A stretch of DNA of 64,000 bases from Corydoras sp. C115 (Eukaryota > Chordata > Actinopteri > Siluriformes > Callichthyidae). The notes beneath the pieces were generated by a model. It made no database searches. It was not told the DNA's origin and saw only the letters and a list, made by a program, of their open reading frames with translations. This document shows, in pieces, positions 1 through 11,595 of the stretch; position 1 is the first letter of the stretch, and each line of letters opens with the position of its first letter. A program made the translations under genes and the position numbers. The DNA lies in assembly GCA_019802505.1 (NCBI GenBank), contig JAFMOC010000009.1, positions 7,319,001 through 7,383,000 of the forward strand, in the 5' to 3' direction.

Positions 1-351
1 GGGTCTACAGCAGCGTGCACAATCTGCTGGACTGGATCCAAAGCCAGATGGAGGTAAACACACCGATATCCATTATATGACCCAACACTGTGTGTAGATG
101 AACAATGCTGTTTGCACCTTACAGCCTGACCGACCATCGAGGCGAATGTGTTACATACTCACTACTAAAGTCTCTCACTTTCTTCATCTCTCATCAACAG
201 CTATCAGCAAAACAAACCAGCCAAGCCTGAAGACACCACAAAGACCATCGTTCCCCCACCAAAATTATGTTGGCATTCCTTGTTATTCCTGAATTTAGTT
301 CAACACCCCAATGCCAAGAGTGTTTTTGGAGTGTGGACTGTTTTGTTATAA
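1..351 (+). CDS. Serine protease (trypsin fold), last two coding exons, partial
   Basis: The window opens inside an exon reading VYSSVHNLLDWIQSQME, ending at a GT donor at 49 (gag|gtaaac). This is the usual C-terminal end of an S1 peptidase domain, where a GVY-type strand is followed by a helix with a D/E-W-I core. The catalytic His, Asp and Ser lie upstream of the window. The best in-frame continuation uses an acceptor at 207 (tatcag|caa) and runs 47 codons to TAA at 349-351. That tail is Lys/Pro/Thr rich and then hydrophobic (LCWHSLLFLNLV, later VFGVWTVLL), which resembles the GPI-anchor signal of prostasin- or testisin-like proteases. The protease family call is fairly safe; the identity of the member and the choice of acceptor are inference. 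An alternative acceptor at 200 gives a 9-residue tail instead. Confidence 0.6.
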
Positions 352-2253
352 AGCTCATACTCTGCACAGAGATGTATATTATATCTAATTATCACAGTAT
401 AGATACTTTTCAGTGTTTGCTAGGTGATGTAGTACTACACAGCTCTTTCTGTATGGTCTCATGATTTGCTATGAATGAGTGACTAATTACCTCTCTGGGG
501 GGTTTAATAACTCAGCCAGGCTTTAAATGGCTCTGTTCCTGTGTGGAATGCCAATATCATTGAACTAATGAGGCCTGTACAGGTGTGTTTTACTCCAATA
601 GCTCAACATTCAGAGCCTGCAGGATCTCGTATTCATTGGTAATAATAGTGTATTTAACATCAGCAATGTCTTTCCCATGACTCTGAAACTGTACATTTGG
701 CTACTTATAAACCAAACTGTACATATTATTAAGTAAGTAATATTCATTTACACTGCTAATACTTTTATAAAACTAAGAAATCTACAGAATCGGACTGACT
801 TCATCTTCAATTTAATTATAATGTAATATGATGCACATGTACAGTGGCTTGCTGATGGCTTGTAATGATTTAACTTTAAGCTTTATCTTCTCTTTGGTAT
901 TTATTTGAAAACTTTATCCTAATAAACAGCCCTCCAGTCCCTTTATCTAATATTAACAGACATATGTTAATGTTGCACATTATTGTGTACAGAAATTCAG
1001 CATATAATTCAAAAAAATAAGATAAGCAGCAGATGTGACTTAAACTAGTCTTATGATGATGAATGCATTCGGACAGCTTTGTCTTCCCTTTGTCCTTCAA
1101 AATGTTTTTTTCCCATTTAGATTAAACCTTAACCACTCACTGACACAGAACGTACCTTCTCTCCTGTTCTCTCTCTCTCTCTCTTTTCTCTCTCTCTCTC
1201 TCTCTCTTGTTGTGATGTCAATGGAAAACTCAGAGCAGGTCATGTGTTAGTCATATGCGTTACCTTTAGTCTTCTTTTTAGCTTCAGAGACATTTTGTGA
1301 AGTAGCAGTGAGACAGGGGAGATAAAATATGTCAATCTGTCAAAATACGATCATCAAAAATGTAACCTGCATTATTTACCTAGTTGTACATTTTTTGGCA
1401 AATAATATTTGAAGTAGCATGTAAGGTGATATTTCCTGACTGTAGACCCATAATCTCAGATGTTTGTCATTTTAAACACTTTGTTCAATGAAATGATATA
1501 TACATCAACATATCAAAGCCTTGGTTTTGGATCAGACTCCATATCGGTTGTCTTGTCCTCATTATACATGAGTTTTATTCAAATGATGTCTAAGTTCTGC
1601 ACTATGAACTTGAAGGTTAATGGTTTCAGGCAGTCTGTCCCTGTTGGTCACTTATTCAAGGTCCTTTATCCTGAAGTGATTAAAATATATAATGGAATGA
1701 CCTCTATATCTCAATCTGCATAAGGGCATCTGTTCTCTAAATACAATGTTGTGGTGAATTTGTTAAACTTTGAACAGTAATTTAAAGAAAACTGTTATTG
1801 CAAAAAAAACTGAACATTAACACAGTCCCATCACGCTGTACTCTGAACGTTAAATATAACATTTAGAACAAAAACTGTGACCCTTTATCCATGTTCATAA
1901 AAAAACTTTACCTAAATGTGGTTAATGGGTTTATCAGTTTCTTGCCTTTTTCTGATTGGTTGGTGTGGCATTACAGTAAGCAACATCATTTATAAACAGA
2001 AATTTAGATATATGAAATATTCAGATATATTCAGATTCAGATATATTCACCATATGAAACCTTGTTTCACTTTAAATAATAGTAAAGTACAGCAACACTT
2101 GCAACCTCGTTCAATCTGCTCTTGTTTAAAACCGTGTAAGTGTGATAACCCCCTCCTTTATTCCATTGTTCACTCCTCCCTATTGCACAAATTTACCTTC
2201 ATGCTCCAGGGTTCAACACAAAGATCTCACACACCTTCCAACACACAGAAACC
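352..2253. other. Intergenic stretch
   Basis: No coding exon or RNA gene could be recognised. It would hold the 3' UTR of the serine protease and the promoter and any untranslated exon of the FXYD gene. It is AT-rich, with an interrupted CT tract at about 1161-1208. The short open frames here have no family resemblance. Confidence 0.5.
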
Positions 2254-2773
2254 ATGGACTCCAGCACCGGGAAAGGTATGATTACACGGTCTCTGCATCT
2301 GCCTTCGATTTAGATTATGTTCACTAAACTAGTTCTTTCTTACAAACCTCTTTATTACTGTTACCACATTAAAGGTGGAACTTAAACAGTGTGAAAACTC
2401 CACTTTGCTTTGCTTTACAGTTGATGTTCTTTTTCAGCTCAATAGACACACTGGTGGTTATAACCAAATAGTAAATGTAGAACACCCCTTAATTATACAT
2501 TTTTGGCAGTTTGTCTATTTCAACTAAGAGGCATGGTGGAGGTAGCATTGTGATGTGTGTTTGTTAGAAAAAGGTATAGACATCTCTGTCTGTCATTTAT
2601 GTATTATTAATAATAATATTAAATAAAGGCCAAATTATGAATAAAATCTGCAAAAAACAGGCTCTGTGATGTGTGTGTGTGTGTGTGTGTGGTGTCAAGA
2701 TATTATTTACAACATTTTTACTCTTCATAAAAAATTTGTTTCTCTGTCAAAAAGAAAAGTATAATTTTAAATG

Positions 2774-2818
<45 letters not shown>

Positions 2819-4051
2819 TCTTTTACAGATGACGACTTTTTCTATGGTAAGTTCAGCTGTTTTTAATCGTACAAACCCTGAAGGGATCAAAATAGTTTTT
2901 GTTTTTTAAATAGTTACATTAAGTTAAAATGGTTTAAAATGGTCGTCATTTGATGTTCTGTCTGTGGGACATATCTGCATTCTGTAGATGGTTGTGTTTG
3001 TTGGTCTGTAACAGCAGAAGTGTTCATCTATCAACCATCCACAACATACATCTGCTTCTGTATGTGGAGCTAGATTATATTTAGAAAGACACTTTGACCC
3101 CAAGATTCTCTAACTGTGATTCTTGGAGGTGATCCTCACTGAGAATACAGCTGATACAGTCACCCAGAGGATTAATAACATTTCCTGTGTCTTCATTATG
3201 ATCTGCATTGTGGATATGAAATATTACAGCGATATTTTTAATACTGTACATGTCACATATTATATTGGTGCTTAAATTAGTATTATTTTTATTTTATTAT
3301 TGATATTAATATAATGATTATAATGGCTTTACCTTGTAGGATTCAGAGTTAAATGAGCAGATTCAGCCTTGTGTTTGAGCAGTGCAGGTTGCTATTAGTG
3401 GTTTATGCCGTGTCTCATCACTGAGCAGAAGACATGCTGGGTGTTTCATTACACAGCGCTGACAAGATGTAGAGATGCTAATGATGCAGATGAGTGTTTG
3501 TATCTAATGGTTGCTTTGTGGTGTGTGTTTTTATGTGAGACTACGAGGTGATCAGGAGAGGAGGTCTGATCTTCGCAGCTGTCCTCTTCTGTTTGGGAAT
3601 TGCCATCATATTTAGTGAGAAAACATAATGTTCATTTTAAATTTCAAATTCTGTACAAAGTCCACCATCAGAGCTCAATTATGTAACTACTGAATTGACC
3701 GGAAGTGTTTTTGTGCCGTATGTAAATCTATAGTGATAGAAAAGCTTAAAATTGTTAGCATTTACAGTAATTACCTGCTTCACTGTTTAGAAAGCTAATG
3801 GTTTTGGTTTTTGATATTTATGCTGCATGGCTTTGTCATTTATGTGTAATCACAGGATACCTTTTAAACTACTCTTGGTTGTTTATTGACAGGTAACAGG
3901 CTGAACTGTGGAAGTAAACGGAGTACAAGGTAAAGTACCAGAGCTCATATTCTCAGATACAGAGGTGTTTGACAAAAGCAAAGTCTGAATTAATAGAAGC
4001 ACTGATATATTAACTCTCGGTTGCAGGCAGGTGGATATGGATGAGCTTTAA
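2254..4051 (+). CDS. FXYD-family Na,K-ATPase regulator, five small exons
   Basis: FXYD proteins are single-pass membrane peptides that bind and tune the Na,K-ATPase. Coding exons are 2254-2275, 2829-2846, 3540-3614, 3893-3929 and 4027-4051; every junction is GT/AG and the phases agree, giving 58 codons plus stop. Translation starts MDSSTGK at a good Kozak site (aaaccATGg). It then shows the family signature DDDFFYDYE (F-F-Y-D), the conserved Gly pair in RRGGLIFAAVLF, a transmembrane segment at roughly residues 22-38 and the Ser that ends it (IIFS). The cytoplasmic tail is short and basic (KRSTR) and ends QVDMDEL. No signal peptide is visible, as in mammalian FXYD7, but an upstream exon cannot be excluded. 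The stop lies just before another donor (gcag|gtacat), so the 3' UTR is probably spliced to 4261 onwards, with a poly(A) signal at 4549. Family assignment is secure; the paralogue is not. Confidence 0.8.
2777..2817 (+). repeat. (TTA)n microsatellite before FXYD exon 2
   Basis: About thirteen TTA units end eleven bases before the acceptor of the 18-base FXYD exon 2, so they form part of its pyrimidine-rich 3' splice region. Confidence 0.9.
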
Positions 4052-4548
4052 AGCAGGTACATTGATTCTGTTTGTGCCATTGTACTTTTTTTCTTTATAC
4101 TTTTGTAATGCGCTGTTATTAATCAGATCTGAAATTTATTTGTGGATTTAAAACTGCAGTGTGTTGTTTGTGTGCTTATACAAGATTTAGCCACAGACTG
4201 AATTACAGTCAGAGAAGAACTCATTTCAGTGTGAATTTACAAAGTCTTTTATTTTCTTCAGGTGTTCCATCATGAAATGATCCATCAAGAGCATGGACAT
4301 GGAATGAAATGAAGTCATTTGATACGAATTCAGACAGATAAATGTTTGTAGATTGACTCTGATTATTTCATAAAACTAGAATACAGAGATGTTGGCTTTA
4401 TAAACTCACAGTCATGCTATCATGAGGCTATAAGTTGAATTTGTTCACTTGTATTATAGACTGTTAATGTGATGAAACATTTTAAGACGGCACTGGATTC
4501 AACTTTATCACTGAGCAGAAAATGATTTGGAAAATTAAGGTTTAATGA

Positions 4549-4554
4549 AATAAA
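4549..4554 (+). terminator. Poly(A) signal of the FXYD gene
   Basis: AATAAA lies about 290 bases into the presumed last, untranslated exon starting near 4261. A second AATAAA occurs near 4744. Confidence 0.55.
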
Positions 4555-5250
4555 CAATTCCTTTTTAAAAAGTCTTTTTACTTGTTAATCACCCAATTGA
4601 GAAAACATGGAGATACAAAAATCTGTAGCTGAGCCTTTAAAACGAAACCAGAGCATCACATATTTTAGATGTTTGTACTGAGAGCATCATGTGAACATTG
4701 TTCTACAAGAAATCTGCACTGTGTTTCAAATATTTTCCATCCAAATAAACTCGATACAAATCATTCTTGGTCAATATGATTAAAAGTATCTGGACACACC
4801 TCTTAATCATTGTATTCAGATGTCAATAATCTTTATTTTATTTATTGTTTATCAGTAGTGCGCCTTAATGTAGTTATACCAGGTATAATGACAATAAAGA
4901 TATTCTGATTCTGATTCACTAAGTCATGTGATCTGTACAAGTGCCAGAGTAACAGTCCCTAACAAAGCATCATCACATTGAAAACATTTTGGAGGAAACT
5001 AAAATGGAGATTGTGAGTCTGGTCCTCTCATCCACCATCAGTGCCTGACCTCACAGAACCTCTGAAATGCCTATGTGGCCTGTGGTGAGGAAAAAAAAGA
5101 TCAGAAACATGATGGAGTGTGCATCATGGCCTTCACCAACAAACGAACTGTCTCTGTTAAATCTGAAGTATTTAAATAACAGCTGTTTTAATCAGCTCAT
5201 AATTGTCTAGTTATTTGTGTGTGTGTGTGTGTGTGTGTGGTTAGTGGGGT
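4555..5250. other. Intergenic stretch between FXYD gene and arhgap35
   Basis: No gene is seen. A segment near 4860-4918 ending in ATTCTGATTCTGATTC looks like the microsatellite-like tail of a fish LINE. A short (GT)n run lies at about 5217-5239, just before the GC-rich arhgap35 promoter region. Confidence 0.4.
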
Positions 5251-5971
5251 TGTAGTGTTAAAGCTGCGCCACAGGGCGAGTCTGCTGTACTGTGTGAGTG
5301 AAAGCAGGCAGGGGGAGCTGAGCTGAGCCGGGATTCGGGCGGAGGGCCGCCATTACCGCGGCGAAACGGGGGAAAAAGGGAGGCTTTCATCCGCATTCAG
5401 CGATCCCAATGAACTTGACCCCATTGCGCATTTCTTTGCGAATCGCGCTTTCTTTTGGCCCGTGATGCCTAATCTCAGGACTTGTCGGGGATTCGGCGGC
5501 TCGCGCCGTCAGCTCGGGATGGAGTCGGCGTTCGTCTGATGCCCAGCAACAAAGGAACTGCCGACCGATCCGCGGCGTGAACGCGGAGACCGAGCCGCAC
5601 GGACGATTCGAAAGCCGAAACCTGAGGAACATCATAAAGGACGACGTAGCTGTTCGTTTCTGCCTTTTATTATTCCCCTTTTTTTCCATCACGCCTCGCG
5701 TTCTTTCACGGGTTCGGGGAACCGAAACGCGGCGCGGGAACCGATTCCATGCGAACGGAACGCGCTTCAGATCCGAACCCTTTGAGATGAAGTCGTAGGG
5801 GCGAGTTTGGAGCGCGTGCTCTTCCAGACGCGCCGGGCCGGCCTGGACTCTGCTCTGGGGAGGAGAGACACGCTGCACGGGACACCGTGGTATGGTCGGC
5901 TTTATATTTAAAGACGACAGACCGACGGTGGCAGTGAGTAACCGACGGAGCGATAGCGCAGCATCTCTGAG
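5250..5971 (+). promoter_or_regulatory. arhgap35: GC-rich promoter and non-coding exon 1 of arhgap35
   Basis: Base composition changes sharply to GC- and CpG-rich after about 5255, in a region otherwise AT-rich. A good splice donor at 5972 (ctctgag|gtaaag) ends a probable untranslated first exon that would join the acceptor at 7628. The transcription start cannot be placed from sequence. Long open frames on both strands here (for example 5387-5995 on the minus strand) are by-products of high GC content. Confidence 0.6.
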
Positions 5972-7628
5972 GTAAAGGCGTGTTTGAATTGTCACGGGTC
6001 CAAAAAAAAAAAAAAAAAAAAACTGTCTGAGGAAGGTGTGTCTCCGTGTGCTGGTCTGAATTTGGCCTGTTTTCTGATTTAATGCCTCACGTTAACGAAT
6101 CCGTCGCGTTTCGGCTGTTTTTTTCCTCTTTAATATGTGAATGTCGGGACGCTGGGAGGAGAACCGGAGCGTTAGCCGGGCGGCTAGCGGCGGGGATTGT
6201 TCATCACAGGCGTGAACGCGGCGACACCGAGGCTGTGGGTCGGATTCGAGCTCGTTTCGGTTTAAATTGGCACATTTATTTTTTGTGTAGAAAGCTGTTT
6301 TCCCCCCACCGTTTCGTTCGTGTTAACGCCTCACAGACAGGAAAATCACAGACCGGGATCTGCCCGACGGGCTGCTTTTGGACAGGAATGCGTGCGGCTG
6401 CAGTGGAGACCCGGGCAGGGCGGAGCAGTCCCCCTGTCTGTGCCTTCAAAGTAAAAGTAAAGCGAACCGTGGACCAGGTCCGAAATCAGGGTCACCTGAA
6501 AGTCACACATGCAAATCACAAAAGCAACGAATTTACGAATCCACCTGTCCACGTTTTCCTAAGGTTTCATATCCTAATATGGCCGGTTACAATAGTAAAG
6601 GTTGCAGTCCTGTACAGATGCGCTAATGTAACTGAGGAGTTTTAACAAAGACATTGTTTGTTTTGTCTAAAATGGACTGGAACTAAGTCCTGTTGCTAAA
6701 TCCTGTAAAACAGAATTGATCATATTCTACCTATAAACACATGTCTCTGCCATACCCACAATCCATGCTTTTTTCATTGACATCAGGGGGACTGTAAACG
6801 GGTGGCATGATGGAGCAGAGTTAGGGTTGCAGTTCAATTCCCAGTGTAACCCAAATAATACCCGATGGTCATGTGAGGGTCATCATCAGTAGCTTGTAGA
6901 GTCGATAAGAGTATGTGGAGAAACAGATGTCCTACAGTTTGTGTTTGTAGAACTAAAAAGTCCATCTGTTTTATCAGTGGAGCTGTCAAATGGACAGTAA
7001 ATGTAGAAACAAAGAATTAAATCTAATGAAGTGGCCAGTTTGTGTAACTAAAGCACTCAGTTCAGGTTATATTCTTTTAAAATAATTTGGAAAAATATGC
7101 TGTTTAATAACTTTCAGTTTCTAATGCTGACACAACAATCTTCATCAAATCTGTGGCTTGTTTATCTTCCTGCATTAAATAGAGAAATTAATGCATTAAT
7201 ACTGCATTAATGAGCAGTATTTATATTTTTCCAAATGAAAGCAGGTGAAGAAAATACAGAAAATAACTTTAATGTGTTTCAGTTTTCCTCTCGGGGGGAA
7301 AAACAGATTAAAAACACAAAAGTTTTGCTTTTTATTCCCCATATTTTACACCACCCAAAAACATGAGTGGGTGCTCTGGACAGGAGAAAATGATTGTGCT
7401 GTGTGATGTGTCTCTCACGAGTCAGTATCCACTTTGCACCAAGTATACTTCAGTTAAGTGAATCTCCCAAATTGGATAAGTGGTTCAGATTCACAAATGT
7501 TGTGGCTCTTCGGAGATCATGGTCTGAACTGTGTATAAGTTTAAATGTATGTGATTTTATTCTAATTTATATGTAATTGGGAAATAATTAAAATTGCTTT
7601 GTGTATGTTTTTTTTTTTTTTTTTATAG
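5972..7628 (+). other. arhgap35: First intron of arhgap35
   Basis: This is the presumed 5' UTR intron. CpG richness persists to about 6420 and then fades. It ends in a strong T tract and acceptor (tttttatag). No coding exon was recognised inside it; open frames at 6046-6645 are unlike known proteins. Confidence 0.5.
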
Positions 7629-7878
7629 GGAGGCCGTTCATAAAGGAGACATCACCTTTGACCAAGTCATTATCTCAGAGTTCTCTCTCTCTTCTATAAT
7701 ATGGACCAGAAACCACAGATCTGATCACTCTGGTGTAGAATGACTGACTGGAAAGAAAATCAGCATTGCAGTAGATATGATAAGATAAATCGTAACCTAA
7801 TTTATTCTTTATGGACTCTTGTAATAGAGTTGCTTTGTGTCAAACTCTGGGACATGGCAAGATGAATGTCTGCACACC
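7629..7878 (+). promoter_or_regulatory. arhgap35: arhgap35 5' leader with upstream ORFs
   Basis: This untranslated part of the first coding exon carries several upstream ATGs. One ORF at 7701-7724 encodes 7 residues. One at 7740-7865 encodes 41 residues and stops 13 bases before the main start. One at 7811-7882 encodes 23 residues, and its TGA (7880-7882) overlaps the main ATG at 7879. An in-frame TAG at 7825-7827 shows that the receptor frame cannot begin further upstream in this exon. Such an arrangement usually lowers or gates translation of the main frame; that effect is inferred. Confidence 0.6.
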
Positions 7879-10800
7879 ATGATGGCCAAAAAACAAGATC
7901 CCCGTGTGCCTACCTACAACCTGGTTGTTGTGGGACTGTCGGGCACTGAGAAAGAGAAAGGCCAATGCGGAGTCGGCAAGTCGTGCTTGTGTAACCGCTT
8001 CGTCCGTGCCAGCTCAGATGACTTCCACCTCGATCACACATCAGTGCTAAGTACCAGCGATTTCGGCGGCCGGGTCGTCAACAATGACCATTTTTTGTTC
8101 TGGGGTGAAGTGGAGCGGGTTATGGAAGATGGGACAGAATGCAGGATGCATGTGGTGGAGCAGACGGAGTTTATTGATGACCAGACATTTCAGCCACATC
8201 GTAGCACAGCCCTGCAGCCTTACATCAAAAGAGCCGCCTCCACCAAACTGGCTTCTGCAGAAAAACTTATGTATTTTTGTACTGACCAGTTGGGTTTGGA
8301 ACAGGACTTTGAACAAAAACAGATGCCCGAGGGGAAGCTGCAGGTAGACGGCTTTCTCCTGTGCGTCGATGTAAGTCGAGGCATGAACCGCAGCTTTGAC
8401 GACCAAATGAAGTTCGTTACCAATCTATATAATCACTTGGGGAAGACGAAAAAGCCTGTGGTGCTCGTTCTTACCAAGTGTGACGAGGGAGTTGAACGAT
8501 ATATTAAGGATTCCCACACTTTCGCCATCACCAAGAAGAACCTGCAAGTGGTGGAGACGTCAGCTCGGTCTAACGTCAACGTGGATTCTGCTTTCCTCAC
8601 ACTTATTCAGCTTCTTGATAAAGGACGGGCCAAGCATAAGATAATACCTTACTTCGAGGCACTAAAACATCAGAGTCAGGTGATAGCCTCAGCAAAGGAC
8701 CGGTATGAATGGCTGATCAACCACCTTGTAAAGAGTCACAACGAGACCTGGCCAGCTATGAGTAGATGCATGCAGCCGTCACCAGAGTACAAAGAATATG
8801 TCTTTTTAGAAGGTACCCCCAAAGCAAAAAAGCTTTTCCAGCAGCATATCCATCGGCTCAAGCAAGAGCACATCGAGAGACGCCGCAAAGGATACTTAAG
8901 TTCCCTTCCACTGGCTTTGAACTCCTTAGTGTCAGAACTGACCGAAATTGAGCATTTGAGCTGGGCTGGGGTACAGAAGGTGCTCGAGTCTAAAAAGGAC
9001 TTTGATCATTGGTTCGTTGTACTCGAGGACGCACCATGGGAAGACACCCCACATCTGGACAATATGGAAGACGAACGTATTCCCTTCGATGTGCTGGACA
9101 CAACTGCAGCAGAGATTATTTTCGACAAACACCTGGAACACTTGAGGAATGAGTGCAGGCGCGCGGAGATGCGACACGAATTTAAAATGAAGCTAGCCGC
9201 CTCTCCGTTCGTCACCCCTGGACGGCCATGGGAGGAGGCGCGCAGCTTCATAATGAATGAGGACTTTTATCAGTGGCTGGAGGAGACCGAATATCTGGAT
9301 ATATACAACAGACACCAGAAGGTAATCATTGATCGAGCCAAGGAGGACTTCCAGGAACTCCTGCTGGAGTATTCAGAGCTCTTCTATGAACTTGAAGTGG
9401 ATGCCAAGCCGAGCAAAGAAAAGATGGGAGCAATTCAGGAAGTACTCGGAGAGGAGCAGCGCTTCAAGGCATTACAGAGATTGCAGGCCGAAAGAGATGC
9501 TTTAGTTTTAAAGCACATCCATTTTGTTTATCACCCCACTAAGGACACCTGCCCAAGTTGCCCCCACTGTATTGACATTAAGATTGAGCAGATACTAGCC
9601 TCCTGTTTCCCGACTCGTTACCCTCCCCTGGGAAAGTCGCCCCTGAATGAAACCAAAGCCGGTCGAATAAATCTAGTGATTTTGGGGAAAGACGGTTTAG
9701 CGAGAGAGTTGGCCAATGAGATTCGTGCCATGTGCACCAACGATGACCTCTATGTGCTGGAGGGGAAAGTTTATGAGCTAATTCTTAGGCCCATTGAGGG
9801 CAACGTGAAGCATCCCGTTAACTCCTTTCACACTGCGACGTTCATCCCTCATGGATGTCTGTGTTTGTACAACTCAAAGGAAACTTTGTCGTATGTTGTG
9901 GACAGCATCGAAAAGCTGCGCGAGTCGACACTTGGCAGAAGGGAAAACCACATGGCTCAGCTGTCCCTGTCTCTTCTGTTAGTCACTAAGAGGGGCATGG
10001 GGACCCTGGGTGACATTGGTGGGGAGTCTGCCCAAAACCTAATTGCACAGGGTCAACAAGTAGCTATAAAACTGCAGTGTGATTACTTGGAACCGGCCCA
10101 GCCGGGCACAGGATACGGACGAAATGTGAGTGAGAAACAGATAAACCAGATTTTGAAGGTTCTGCTAGACTCTAGGAGGACCTCTCTGTTCACCGGTGGT
10201 TCCCCATCTCCACCCCCTCTGCCACAAAATATCAGGGACCTGCAGCAGGACCAGATGTCGGAGGCAGACCTGCGTATCGTCATGTGTTTAATGTGTGGAG
10301 ACTCGTACGACGTAGACCAACTTCTCTCGCCATTCTTGCTGTCTCAGCACTGCAAACCAACCTGTTCTAGTAATTCGGTTCTGCTTGAACACACGGTCGG
10401 AGGTCACAGAGTGACGATGGAGCTTTCTTTGCTGTCATATCACGCCTCCTTTACAATGCGCAAGAGTCGGCTGGTCCACGGTTACGTAGCTGTTTACTCT
10501 GCCCGTCGGAAGGCCTCACTGGAAACCTTGTGTGCCTTACTCTGTGAGGTCCCAGACATTGTTCCCGTGCAGCTGCTGGCTGTGGGAGAAACCGAGACCG
10601 AGCTCACTGCTTCAGAGTCCGTGAGGGAGCTGCTGGTCCAGGGAGAGGAGTTGGCGCATGAAATCGAGGGCCGATTCACGAGTGTAGTCTGCGGGCCTGG
10701 TGGAGTTATAGGCGGCCTGCACAGAATAGATCTTCTACAGTCGTTCTTCATGGAGGTGATGGAGAAGAAGACTCTTGTTGAAGCCACACATACGTACGAT

Positions 10801-11595
10801 AATGCGGCAGAGGCCAGTAGCACAAATGAGAACGTCTACTCCCCCCAGTGTGGTTCCCTGAGCCCTGTAACAATGCTGTTAGATTACGAGGAGGACATGG
10901 AAGCCTCCCCGCCGTACTACGATGGAACGCTCACGTCTAATATTGGATTCAGATTACCTGACCTGGATGGGAACGACACCTTCTCTGTTGTCTCAGAACT
11001 CAGCACTTTTGAGAACAAGCTGAACAACAAAGGTTCTTTACACAGCAGGTCTCGGCCCAGCGTCACATTTGACCTCAGAAAGCACAACTTTAACCCCTAT
11101 ATGGATTCCATCAGCCACAGACGCTCTCTGACCTCCAACGTGACTTGGCCCTGTGCGGACGCCGTGTACGATCCATCGGACTACGCAGAGCCGATAGATG
11201 CTGTCGCCAAGCCCAGACCTAGCAACGAGGAGTGCATATACTCAGTGCCTCACGACAGCACACAGGGTAAGATCATCACCATCCGGAACTCCAACCGGCT
11301 GCACTCCAACGGAGGCTTAAACGGCTCCGACAGCGAAGGAGACGGCAGCTCTTTAGAGCGTCGCCGGAAGTTCTCCGCAGCTGGCGTGAAGCCGAGACTG
11401 TACCGCGACCGGTCCAAGCGCCTGGGGAAGTTCAGCAACTTCCGCACAAGTTTCTCTATCGGCAGCGATGATGAATTCGGGACAGTGCCGAAGACGAAAG
11501 ATGATGAAGTGACTACTTTGAAAGGAGAGACACTATCAGAGGAAGGAGACGATAAGAAGAGGAACATTTTGAGGAGTCTCCGCCGACCAGGCAAG
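7879..11595 (+). CDS. arhgap35: arhgap35 large coding exon (GTPase, FF and pseudo-GTPase part)
   Basis: A single exon of 1239 codons encodes everything up to the linker before the RhoGAP domain, which is the known p190 gene structure. It ends at donor ggcaag|gtgagt in phase 0. Residues 1-250 hold the GTP-binding fold (GLSGTEKEKGQCGVGKS, then VVLVLTKCDEG). Roughly residues 270-560 hold the FF repeats that bind transcription factor TFII-I and actin regulators in mammals. The middle (ILGKDGLARELANEIRA onward) matches the pseudo-GTPase region. A basic Ser-rich stretch with FRTSFSIGSDDE precedes the splice site. The open frame runs on into the intron to 11628; this is read-through and not protein. 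Confidence 0.93.

Noticed and set aside
2673..2909. 78-codon frame with a poly-leucine run
   Set aside because: The leucines come from the (TTA)n repeat before FXYD exon 2; the frame merely runs across that exon.
5387..5995. 202-codon minus-strand open frame and companions in the GC-rich region
   Set aside because: Stop codons are rare in CpG-rich DNA; the translation is low-complexity and Arg/Ser-rich, and the region fits a promoter and untranslated exon better.
7837..7878. Fourteen extra N-terminal codons of arhgap35 starting at GTG
   Set aside because: There is no ATG; the conserved protein starts at the MMA-KQD ATG at 7879, and an in-frame stop lies at 7825.
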